9,313 nt of DNA, taken from positions 1-9,313 of the forward strand of contig CAYGRM010000272.1 in the NCBI GenBank assembly GCA_964352225.1, given 5' to 3'. This document shows, in pieces, positions 1-6,666 of this stretch (the first letter of the stretch is position 1; each line of letters opens with the position of its first letter). Below the pieces are notes generated by a model. That model had not been told where the DNA came from, did no database searches, and was given only the letters and a program-made list of their open reading frames with translations. This DNA is from CAJQQY01 sp964352225 (GTDB taxonomy: Bacteria > Bacteroidota > Bacteroidia > Chitinophagales > Saprospiraceae). The translations under genes were made by a program, and so were the position numbers.

Positions 1-1
1 G

Positions 2-517
2 AGTAAAAAGAAAAAAACAGTATTATAAAAAATAAAAAACTTCAACGTTAAAAAAACCATATTCAAAACTATAATCAACGGAGTAGTTCAGCAAGATGGT
101 GATTTGAAAACTGAAACGGCTAATGACTTAACTGTTGCAACGACAAAAGCCCCAACAGAAAATGAAGTAACTGATTTACTTTTTGCAGCCAAATGTTGTA
201 AACATTTGAAATCAAATACTATCGTTTTAGCTCGTGGTAATCAATTGCTCGGTATGGGTTGTGGTCAAACTTCAAGAGTAGATGCACTTCGTCAAGCAAT
301 TGCGAAAGCGAAAAACTTCGGTTTTGATTTGCAAGGTGCGGTGATGGCGAGTGATGCTTTTTTTCCATTTCCTGATTGTGTGGAAATTGCGAAAGAAGCT
401 GGAATTACTGCAGTCATTCAACCTGGAGGAAGCATTAAAGATAATTTGAGCGTTGATTTTTGTAATGAAAATGATTTAGCGATGGTGATGACTGGGGTGA
501 GACACTTTAAGCATTAA
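2..517 (+). CDS. purH: PurH, C-terminal part of AICAR transformylase domain, with internal stop
   Basis: Bifunctional PurH performs the last two steps of IMP synthesis; this piece is the C-terminal third of the AICAR transformylase domain. Visible family motifs are NGVVQQD (77-97), KSNTIVLARGN, GQTSRVDA, MASDAFFPFPDC, VIQPGGSIKD and the terminal TGVRHFKH. The frame is open from base 2 except for a TAA at 26-28. PurH-like sequence lies on both sides of it (SKKKKTVL before, KIKNFNVKKTIFKTIING after), so the stop sits inside what should be one protein. A gene caller would start at the TTG at 104, but homology clearly runs upstream of that codon, so TTG is not a natural start. If the stop is real, the enzyme is truncated and probably inactive. 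If it is a sequencing error, this is an ordinary purH whose 5' part lies outside the window. Identity is near certain; intactness is not. Confidence 0.93.
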
Positions 518-538
518 CCCCTGTCCCCTGAAGGGGAA
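514..538. repeat. GC-rich palindromic repeat, left copy (at purH stop)
   Basis: This copy begins TTAACCCCTGTCCCC and contains the hairpin TCCCC-TGAA-GGGGA (524-537). Its leading TTAA supplies the purH stop codon (515-517). It is an inverted copy of 644-669, with one C fewer and one loop base different. It is strikingly GC-rich against the AT-rich background. A T-rich run follows at 550-561, so the hairpin may also help end purH transcription. It resembles short palindromic repeats that I recall as common between genes in Bacteroidota. Confidence 0.8.
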
Positions 539-599
539 CGATTTAGCGGCTTTCTTTTTTTCAGTAAAAATAAATTCCACTATTTCATTTTATACGTAA

Positions 600-1391
600 A
601 TGTCGAAAGGTAAAAAAACAACTCATTCGAAAGAAAAATCTAACTCCCCTTTAGGGGACAGGGGGTTAATCATCGACATTGGAAATACTCGAACCAAAGT
701 TGCGCTTTACAAAGGTGAGCGATTAGTGAAAAAAGTGATCTGGGAAAAATGTGATTTGAAGACGATGAAAGCCTTTGTGGAAAATCGAAAAATAGATAGT
801 GCGATACTTTCAAGTACTGCAAATGTCAGTCAGGCGGTAGAGAATTTTTTACAAAAAAAATACTTTTACATTCGTTTGAGTCATAAAACGCATCTACCTA
901 TTAATAATAAGTATAAAACACCTGCCACACTTGGAAGAGATCGGTTAGCTGGCGCAGTTGCAGCTTTTGATCTTTTTCCCCAACAAAATACCCTCGTAAT
1001 TGATGCAGGAACTTGTATTACTTACGACTTTGTAGACGCGAAGGGAAATTATTTAGGAGGTGGAATTTCTCCTGGAATTCAAATGCGACTGAAAGCAATG
1101 CATGAATTTACGGCAAAGCTGCCTTTGGTAAAGCAAAAAACTTTGAAGAATTTTATCGGTAATAATACTGAATCTTCGCTTCGAGTTGGTGGTCAGATGG
1201 GTACAGTAATGGAAATTCGAGGCTTTATTGAAGCATACGAAACAACTTTTGGAAAGATTAACATAATTTTAACCGGGGGCGATTCTAAAGCTCTTGCGAA
1301 ACATTTTGAGAACCATATTTTTGTAAATAACAATTTAGTTCTTCGAGGACTAAACAAAATATTAAACTATAATGTCCAACTTTTGGGATAA
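600..1391 (+). CDS. coaX: Type III pantothenate kinase (CoaX)
   Basis: Phosphorylates pantothenate to 4'-phosphopantothenate, the first step of coenzyme A synthesis, in the cytosol. CoaX belongs to the ASKHA ATPase fold. Visible motifs are the phosphate-binding DIGNTRTKVALY (26-37), the pantothenate-site region YKTPATLGRDRLAGA (105-119), the second nucleotide loop LVIDAGTCITYDF (132-144) with Asp135, the GGGISPGI turn (153-160) and the adenosine-side ILTGGDS (223-229). Family proteins usually begin within a few residues of the first motif. Here the only possible ATG is 600, directly after an in-frame TAA (597-599). This gives about 22 extra, lysine-rich residues, of which 15-23 (NSPLGDRGL) are encoded by the palindromic repeat at 644-669. 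Total length, 263 residues, is otherwise normal. The last 20 bases overlap the next gene, suggesting co-transcription and translational coupling. Confidence 0.96.
   Translation: MSKGKKTTHSKEKSNSPLGDRGLIIDIGNTRTKVALYKGERLVKKVIWEKCDLKTMKAFVENRKIDSAILSSTANVSQAVENFLQKKYFYIRLSHKTHLPINNKYKTPATLGRDRLAGAVAAFDLFPQQNTLVIDAGTCITYDFVDAKGNYLGGGISPGIQMRLKAMHEFTAKLPLVKQKTLKNFIGNNTESSLRVGGQMGTVMEIRGFIEAYETTFGKINIILTGGDSKALAKHFENHIFVNNNLVLRGLNKILNYNVQLLG
644..669. repeat. GC-rich palindromic repeat, right copy (inside coaX 5' end)
   Basis: Contains the hairpin TCCCC-TTTA-GGGGA (645-658) followed by CAGGGGGTTAA. Its reverse complement matches 514-538 apart from one extra C and one loop base. It is read in frame as CoaX residues 15-23 and ends exactly where the conserved CoaX core (IIDIGNT) begins. 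Confidence 0.8.
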
Positions 1392-2742
1392 AACTTTCTT
1401 AGGATTTGCCATCATCTTGGCAACAGCATTGACAGCATTCGCACAGCCAACAGATAACTCGCCATACTCTCGTTTGGGGATTGGAAATTTTAGCGATCAA
1501 TACTTTGCTGCACAAGGCGGAATGGGCGGATTAGGTGCTGCATTTCATGATGGATATCATATGAATATTGCTAACCCAGCATCATTGAGTAGACTACGAG
1601 AAACTGCTTTTGAACTAGGATTATACTCTGAGTATAATAGCTTGAATGATGCAACAGGTCAAAATGATCGTTTGAAAACTTGGAATGGCAATTTGAGATA
1701 TTTATCTTTGGGTTTTCCACTAAAAAACCCCATAAATGAAGTGCTGGAGCAGAAAAAGAAGAAGTTTCGATGGGGCATGAATTTTACACTTTTACCCTAT
1801 TCCAATGTTAACTACAACATCCAAACTTTAACTGATCAAACATTTGGAGATACATTGACTTCTGTGAATTTTTTGTATCAAGGATCAGGAGGAACGTATA
1901 AAGTGATGTGGGGAAATGCTGTAAATTATAAAAACTTTTCGGCGGGGATAAACCTTGGATATTTTTTCGGAAAAATCGAAAATGATAAAGAAGTGACTTT
2001 TCCTGATTTCGTCTCTTCTTTTGACAATGACTTTAACGATGATTTTTTATTTGGAGGATTTACTTGGAATCTTGGTGTTCAATATGATCATGTTTTAAAA
2101 GCAAAAAAAGAAACAAACGAACCAATAGAATTCATCACATTTGGAATTTCTGGTAACTCAAGAAATAAATATAATTTAACTAGAGAGCGACTTTGGTTTT
2201 CTCGAAATCTAGGAATAGGTACCCAAGACACTATTTATTCCGTCTCAGGATCAGAGACTACTGAAAGCACAGGTTATTTGCCAGGAGAATTAGCAATAGG
2301 TGTAATGTACAACAAAGTCGATAGATTGAGATTAGGAATAGATTTTAAATATCAAGCTTGGTCACAATACATCAATGATTTGATAGCCGCTACTGATGCT
2401 AATCGACCTGATGTTAATGTGTGGAGATTAGGAATTGGAGGTGAATATGTGCCTAACGCAAGATCATACAATAAATATTTGAAAAAGGTACGTTATAGAT
2501 TTGGTGCTTTTTATAGCAAAGACCCCAGATCTGTCAATGATGATCACCTTTTGATATACGGCGCAACGGTAGGATTTGGTCTTCCTGTAATTTTACCACA
2601 AGGTAAAAAGTCCTTCGTCAATTTAGCATTCGAAGTAGGACAATCGGGATTAGCAGATGCGTTGAGAAGTAATTACTTCAAAATAAATTTAGGATTTACA
2701 TTAAACGATAATACTTGGTTTTTCAAACGAAAATTTAATTAA
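1372..2742 (+). CDS. Putative outer-membrane beta-barrel protein
   Basis: A 456-residue exported protein. A signal peptide covers about residues 1-24 (hydrophobic FLGFAIILATALTAFA, cleavage near AFA-Q). The mature N-terminus (NSPYSRLGIGNF) and the stretch GGMGGLGAAFHDGYHMNIANPASL resemble Bacteroidota barrel proteins loosely related to the FadL/TodX porin group. The rest alternates short amphipathic strands and polar loops, ending FKINLGFTLNDNTWFFKRKFN, a strand pattern typical of an outer-membrane barrel. The ATG at 1372 lies inside coaX (20-base overlap); no other start preserves the signal peptide. The stop is two bases from the next ATG. The substrate is unknown, and a structural or assembly role is as possible as transport. 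Barrel location is fairly secure; the family name is tentative. Confidence 0.8.
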   Translation: MSNFWDKTFLGFAIILATALTAFAQPTDNSPYSRLGIGNFSDQYFAAQGGMGGLGAAFHDGYHMNIANPASLSRLRETAFELGLYSEYNSLNDATGQNDRLKTWNGNLRYLSLGFPLKNPINEVLEQKKKKFRWGMNFTLLPYSNVNYNIQTLTDQTFGDTLTSVNFLYQGSGGTYKVMWGNAVNYKNFSAGINLGYFFGKIENDKEVTFPDFVSSFDNDFNDDFLFGGFTWNLGVQYDHVLKAKKETNEPIEFITFGISGNSRNKYNLTRERLWFSRNLGIGTQDTIYSVSGSETTESTGYLPGELAIGVMYNKVDRLRLGIDFKYQAWSQYINDLIAATDANRPDVNVWRLGIGGEYVPNARSYNKYLKKVRYRFGAFYSKDPRSVNDDHLLIYGATVGFGLPVILPQGKKSFVNLAFEVGQSGLADALRSNYFKINLGFTLNDNTWFFKRKFN

Positions 2743-2744
2743 AA

Positions 2745-4238
2745 ATGAAAGATTTACGAAAATTAATGAAGTTGGCGCTGCTCTTGGCAGTAAGTTTTTC
2801 AATTTCAAACACAACGACTGGTCAATGTACTACTTGGAAAGATTTAGAAGCAGGTTCTGCTGAAAAAGAAATGGCTGAATCTAACTACCAAATCTATAAA
2901 GATCACTTAAAAGCTAAAAACTATGAGGCTGCTATGGTGGCTTGGGAAAAGTTAATGAAAACTGCTCCTGCTGCTGATGGAAAAAGAATTTCTCCGTTTT
3001 GGGATGGAATTACGCTTTTGGAAGAAGCCAATAAGAACGAAACTGACAAAGCTAAAATAGCAGCTAATAATGCAAGAATTGTTGCCCTTCATGAGCAATG
3101 TATCGAATGTCTGCAAACTAAAAAAATAGTAGTCAAAGGTGCAAAAACTGATGAAACGCTAAAAGAAAAAATTGCAGATCAAAAAGCTCGTCAAGCAGAA
3201 GATATGTTTAGAATGGAAAGTCCAGCCGCTGATATTTATGCTGTAGCTAAAGAAGCAGTAGACATGGGAGGACAAGATATTACTTACAAAGTATTACAAC
3301 CTTATGCTGCTTCAGTTGTAACATTATTTCAAGAGAATACCGTTCCTGCTGAAGAAGCTAGAAGAGTTCATGATCAATTAAATGAAATCGCTGATAACAA
3401 TACCATCAAGCAAGAGGAACTGGCTGACCAATATAAAGCAAACAAAAAGGCGAAAAAAGAAAAGAGAGCTCGACAAATATCTAAATTATACACTAAGTAT
3501 AAAATTAGAATGAATAAGGAATTCAATAAAGTGGAAGGTGAAATTTTCGATTGTGAATACTTCAAAGGAATTTACATGTCTGATTATGAAGAAGGAAAAG
3601 ACGATTTAGCGATTGTGAAAACCATTTACTCTAGATTGAAAAAGAGAGAATGTACTGATGAAGATCCTTTTATCATAGAGTTAAAAGAGCGATACAAAGT
3701 ATTAGCTGCTGCTTCTAATGCAGATAAAGAAGCTGAATTCAATGCAAATAATCCTGCTGTCGTAGCTAAGCAAAGATATGATGCTGGTGATTATACTATC
3801 GCTATCGAAAAGTGGGAAGAAGCTATTGCCGATGAAACTGATCCAGAGGTAAAAGCGACTTACCTTTTCAGAATTGCTTCTACGCAAGGACGTAAATTAA
3901 AACAATATGCAACAGCTAGAACAACAGCTAGAGAAGCAGCTGAATTAAAACCAAATTGGGGTCGGCCTTTCATGTTGATTGGTGACTTGTATGCTTCAAG
4001 CGCTCGAAGATGTGGCGATGATTGGAATCAACGATTAGCAATCTTAGCTGCTATTGACAAATATAGTTATGCCAAAAGTATCGATCCTGAAGTAGCCGAA
4101 GAAGCAAGTAAGCGAATTGGAAAATATAACCAATCTCGACCTGAGAAAGCAGATGGTTTCTCTAGAGGAATCAATGAAGGTGCTTCTGTAAATGTAGGAT
4201 GCTGGATTGGAGAAAGTGTGAAAGTTAGATTTAAATAA
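2745..4238 (+). CDS. Exported helical TPR-like protein, paralogue A
   Basis: A 497-residue protein with an N-terminal signal peptide (hydrophobic LALLLAVSFSI, about residues 10-20; cleavage likely near TTTGQ-C28). Cys28 is not preceded by a good lipobox, so a soluble periplasmic form is more likely than a lipoprotein. The remainder is mostly amphipathic helix. TPR-like helix pairs are visible at about 45-72 (YQIYKDHLKAKNYEAAMVAWEKL) and 338-403 (AKQRYDAGDYTIAIEKWEEA, then ARTTAREAAELKPNW), and a very lysine-rich helix lies at 224-262. It ends with the motif GCWIGESVKVRF. Met8 (2766) is an alternative start that also keeps the signal peptide. It is paralogous to the gene at 4396-5835, with six cysteines at matching places. 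It follows the barrel gene by two bases, implying a shared transcript. The molecular function is unknown; scaffolding of envelope complexes is a guess. Confidence 0.82.
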   Translation: MKDLRKLMKLALLLAVSFSISNTTTGQCTTWKDLEAGSAEKEMAESNYQIYKDHLKAKNYEAAMVAWEKLMKTAPAADGKRISPFWDGITLLEEANKNETDKAKIAANNARIVALHEQCIECLQTKKIVVKGAKTDETLKEKIADQKARQAEDMFRMESPAADIYAVAKEAVDMGGQDITYKVLQPYAASVVTLFQENTVPAEEARRVHDQLNEIADNNTIKQEELADQYKANKKAKKEKRARQISKLYTKYKIRMNKEFNKVEGEIFDCEYFKGIYMSDYEEGKDDLAIVKTIYSRLKKRECTDEDPFIIELKERYKVLAAASNADKEAEFNANNPAVVAKQRYDAGDYTIAIEKWEEAIADETDPEVKATYLFRIASTQGRKLKQYATARTTAREAAELKPNWGRPFMLIGDLYASSARRCGDDWNQRLAILAAIDKYSYAKSIDPEVAEEASKRIGKYNQSRPEKADGFSRGINEGASVNVGCWIGESVKVRFK

Positions 4239-4242
4239 ATTG

Positions 4243-4256
4243 TAGCCTTTCGGCTA
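4243..4256. other. Small hairpin after paralogue A
   Basis: TAGCC-TTTC-GGCTA forms a 5-bp stem with a 4-base loop, starting five bases after the stop codon and 8 bases ahead of the main terminator stem. It may assist termination or stabilise the mRNA 3' end. Confidence 0.4.
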
Positions 4257-4263
4257 AAAACAT

Positions 4264-4308
4264 AATAGAAAACCCTGATCCTTGTATAAAGGATGAGGGT
4301 TTTCTATT
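4264..4308. terminator. Strong hairpin terminator closing the coaX cluster
   Basis: Left arm AATAGAAAACCCT (4264-4276) pairs perfectly with AGGGTTTTCTATT (4296-4308). After one G/G mismatch the stem continues with ATCCTT/AAGGAT around a GTATA loop (4284-4288). The arm bases give an A-rich 5' side and a T-rich 3' side, typical of intrinsic terminators. It separates the coaX-barrel-paralogue A transcript from the next gene. Confidence 0.85.
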
Positions 4309-4315
4309 TAAAAAA

Positions 4316-4340
4316 ATGACTGCAAATCATTTGCCATCAT
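4316..4340. promoter_or_regulatory. 25-bp dyad, candidate operator for paralogue B
   Basis: The dyad reads ATGA-(2)-GCAAAT-(1)-ATTTGC-(2)-TCAT, centred on 4328. The single central base makes it a poor RNA hairpin, but it has the symmetry of a dimeric regulator site. It lies between the terminator and the putative -7 box at 4364, so it would sit roughly 50 bases before the transcription start. No regulator can be named. Confidence 0.5.
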
Positions 4341-4363
4341 TATAAAAAGTCAGCGGTTTAACT

Positions 4364-4371
4364 TAGTTTTG
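4364..4371 (+). promoter_or_regulatory. Putative Bacteroidota -7 box for paralogue B
   Basis: TAGTTTTG matches the Bacteroidota consensus TAnnTTTG exactly. It lies 25 bases before the ATG at 4396, which would give a short, A-rich leader. I see no TTTG -33 box at the usual 19-21 base distance, so the promoter may need an activator or may be weak. Confidence 0.45.
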
Positions 4372-4395
4372 AATTCAAAACTTAAATAAAAAAAT

Positions 4396-5835
4396 ATGAA
4401 ACGTAATTTATTTTTAGGAAGTCTAATCTTAGGAATCTTCTTTTGGGTAAGTTGTACTCCAAAAGTCAAAGAACCTGTTACAGCAACTGAACCAAAAGTA
4501 GAAGTTGTTAAAGAACTAGATCCAAATGGTTGTATCCGTTGGGATGAAATCGGAGCTGAAAAAGCTGACCGGATAACTGATAATTATAATATATATCGAG
4601 ATAGAATTAAATTAAAAAAATTCAAAGAAGCATATCCACTTTGGAAAAATGTTTACAAAACAGCTCCCAAAGCTAATGGTCGAATTGATTATGTGTTTCG
4701 AGATGGATTAAAAATCTATACAGACTTTATTGAAAATACTACTGATACTATTTTGCAAGCAAAGTATGTTGATACGATGGCGATGATTTATGAAAAAGCC
4801 CTCATCTGTTTTCCCGAAAAAAAATCATATTACCTAAGTAAGCAAGGTTTTGAATATTATTATAAATACAAAGGTAGAGCTACCGATGAAGAAATCTATG
4901 CTATGCTCAAAACTGCCGTCGAACTAGATGACAAAGAATCAAGAGTGAGCACCATTATTCCTTTGTCTTCACTTAATTATAGATTGTATACTGATGATAA
5001 AATCAGTTTGGAAGATGCTAGAAATGTTTTGGAAAACGTAAATAATATTGTAGCTCACAATGTAGAAAATACCGAAAATCAAATCGAAAAAGATGCTTGG
5101 ATTCAAGTGGAGCAGTACACCTCTGAACTTTCTGATCGATATGAAAATAAAAAAGGATTTTATGATTGTGATTATTTTGTCGGAAAATATTACGCAGAGT
5201 ATGAAGCAAATAAAGCAGACTGTGATTTGATTGAAGATTTGTATCGGAAGCTGCGGCAAGCAGGCTGTGAAAAAGAAAATGAAAATTTGATCGCTTTAGA
5301 AGATGCCTACAAAAGTGGATGCCGATCCATCGATCAAGACTTAGAATGCGGTAGAGACGCCTTAGAAAATGAACAGTATCAGAAGGCGATTGATTGCTAT
5401 CAAAATTTTGTTGACAAAACAAATGACCCTGAGAAAAAAGCTAGGTTCTTGTTGCGGATTGCAAATATACATTATGCTCATACTCGCCAATTCTCACAGG
5501 CACGAACCGCTGCTCAGGAAGCCATGAAGTATAAATCAAACTGGGGTGATCCGCTACTTTTAATTGGAAAATTATATGCTTCTAGTGGTTCTCTTTGCGG
5601 CCCTGGTACAGGATTCGATAGTCAAGTCGTTACTTGGGTAGCCATCGATAAATGGAATGAAGCAAAAAGAGTGGATCCTAGTGTAAGTACTGAAGCTAAT
5701 AATTTAATCGGACGCTACGCCAAATTTATGCCTAGTAGAGCAGACATATTCTCTCGACCTACCGTTAAAGAAGGAGGTACTTTCACCGTAAAATGTTGGA
5801 TTCAAGAAACCACGAAAGTTAGAGCTGCTGAATAA
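4396..5835 (+). CDS. TPR-like lipoprotein, paralogue B
   Basis: A 479-residue predicted lipoprotein. A short signal (KRN, then hydrophobic LFLGSLILGIFFWV) precedes Cys20 in WVSC, a loose but usable Bacteroidota lipobox. A flexible Lys/Pro/Glu/Thr linker follows to about residue 40. The folded part starts at NGCIRWDEIGAEKADRI and parallels paralogue A closely: NYNIYRDRIKLKKFKEAYPLW (63-83), YDCDYFVGKYY (256-266), the TPR-like helices around 320-385, SNWGDPLLLIGKLYASS (381-397), and the terminal KCWIQETTKVR (466-476). Six cysteines (46, 138, 258, 291, 401, 467) match those of paralogue A; several more (276, 309, 318, 334) are unique here. It has its own putative promoter and dyad after a terminator, so it is probably transcribed separately from paralogue A. 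Lipid anchoring should hold it at an inner or outer membrane leaflet. The molecular function is unknown. Confidence 0.82.
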   Translation: MKRNLFLGSLILGIFFWVSCTPKVKEPVTATEPKVEVVKELDPNGCIRWDEIGAEKADRITDNYNIYRDRIKLKKFKEAYPLWKNVYKTAPKANGRIDYVFRDGLKIYTDFIENTTDTILQAKYVDTMAMIYEKALICFPEKKSYYLSKQGFEYYYKYKGRATDEEIYAMLKTAVELDDKESRVSTIIPLSSLNYRLYTDDKISLEDARNVLENVNNIVAHNVENTENQIEKDAWIQVEQYTSELSDRYENKKGFYDCDYFVGKYYAEYEANKADCDLIEDLYRKLRQAGCEKENENLIALEDAYKSGCRSIDQDLECGRDALENEQYQKAIDCYQNFVDKTNDPEKKARFLLRIANIHYAHTRQFSQARTAAQEAMKYKSNWGDPLLLIGKLYASSGSLCGPGTGFDSQVVTWVAIDKWNEAKRVDPSVSTEANNLIGRYAKFMPSRADIFSRPTVKEGGTFTVKCWIQETTKVRAAE

Positions 5836-5840
5836 TGAAA

Positions 5841-5910
5841 TGATGAACTATGCATGATAATTGATGAACTAGTTTACTCATACTTATCAATTATCATGCA
5901 TAGTTCATCA
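5841..5910. repeat. Perfect 25-bp inverted repeat (long hairpin)
   Basis: Arms 5841-5865 and 5886-5910 are perfectly complementary over 25 bases, around a 20-base spacer; two more pairs are possible inside (G/U, A/U). The left arm starts TGATGAACTA, and the same ten bases recur at 5862-5871, so the right arm can pair with either copy. It begins six bases after the paralogue B stop. No T-run follows directly, so it is not a textbook terminator; a mobile palindromic element or an mRNA-stabilising 3' hairpin fits as well. Confidence 0.9.
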
Positions 5911-5951
5911 CTCTAAAAACAGCTTTTGTTATTTTCAATTAAAAAATATCC

Positions 5952-6500
5952 ATGCGGATTATATATATTTTACTCCTAATTATTTTTGCTTTCAGTTCTT
6001 GTGAGTGGGAATCTTCTACAACTTCAAATAACAATTTTGCTAAAACACTTTCCGAAGATCAAGTAATCAACAAAACCATGAGTGAATTTATTGGCGAGCC
6101 AACTAACCAAGATGAGATTGATCGTAACTTGATTCTTAATCATATCATCGATAATAAATTAGATATGGAATCCACCCCTGATGGAATTTATTATCAAATT
6201 ACTAAAGAAGGAATTGGTAATCATCCAACGGTTAAGAATACCATTGTCACTAATTACCATGGAACTTTTTTGGATGGAAAAGTATTTGATTCAACCAAAG
6301 GAAAAGACCCATTTACCTACCCGCTGAGTAGAATGAATGATGGTTGGAAAAAAGCAATTCCACTTTTAAAATCTGGAGGTAGAGGCATCTTTATCATTCC
6401 CTCAAGTCTATGTTATGGAGCAGAAGGTTTTGGAGATTTAATTCCACCGCATGCCGTTTTGAAATTTGAAGTGGAATTAATTGGAGTAAAAAGTAATTGA
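5952..6500 (+). CDS. FKBP-type prolyl isomerase lipoprotein, divergent copy
   Basis: Predicted lipid-anchored peptidyl-prolyl cis-trans isomerase, 182 residues. The signal peptide (IIYILLLIIFAFSSC) ends at Cys17, followed by acidic EWE. A helical N-terminal segment (about 33-70, with NQDEIDRNLI) leads into an FKBP domain (about 76-179). Equivalents of FKBP12 active-site residues are Tyr102, Phe112-Asp113 (KVFDST), Phe121/Tyr123, Trp132 (DGWKKAI), Tyr155 (CYGAEG) and Phe172 (LKFEVEL). The loop before the tryptophan is two residues shorter than normal, and the usual Val-Ile pair (FKBP12 residues 55-56) is replaced by Met-Asn, so substrate binding or activity may be altered. It is paralogous to the next gene. 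Location in the periplasm or at the outer membrane follows from the lipid anchor; a chaperone role for envelope proteins is inferred. The ATG at 5952 is the only start that retains the signal peptide. Confidence 0.9.
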   Translation: MRIIYILLLIIFAFSSCEWESSTTSNNNFAKTLSEDQVINKTMSEFIGEPTNQDEIDRNLILNHIIDNKLDMESTPDGIYYQITKEGIGNHPTVKNTIVTNYHGTFLDGKVFDSTKGKDPFTYPLSRMNDGWKKAIPLLKSGGRGIFIIPSSLCYGAEGFGDLIPPHAVLKFEVELIGVKSN

Positions 6501-6666
6501 ATTATTGACGATAATAACTTTTTAAACCAATAACTTTCCCACATTCTGAATTAGAAGGAAATTTTGATTAATCTTTTCCTTATATTTATAAATATGCTTT
6601 TCTTTGCACTTCCCAATCCCGAAAATTCATTCGATTTTTTTTCACTTAAAAATAAAATTCATTTTC

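Noticed and set aside
104..106. TTG as the start of a 137-residue protein
   Set aside because: PurH homology (KTIINGVVQQDGD) continues directly upstream in the same frame, so TTG encodes an internal leucine of purH.
3374..3887. Two minus-strand reading frames of about 60 codons
   Set aside because: They lie antisense within paralogue A and have hydrophobic, Ser/Ile-rich compositions typical of shadows of Lys/Glu-rich genes.
4969..5422. Two overlapping minus-strand reading frames (96 and 134 codons)
   Set aside because: Both are antisense to paralogue B, overlap each other, and show no motif or plausible start context.
6502..6523. Possible terminator after the first FKBP gene (TTATT/AATAA then CTTTTT)
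   Set aside because: The stem is only five A/T pairs and would be unstable; chance is likely in AT-rich DNA.
6582..6595. 14-bp A/T palindrome ATATTTATAAATAT
   Set aside because: It consists only of A and T in a very AT-rich spacer, so it carries little information.
6604..6666. TTG start adding 21 residues to the second FKBP lipoprotein
   Set aside because: It would bury the signal peptide inside the protein; the ATG at 6667 gives a standard lipoprotein signal ending LISC.
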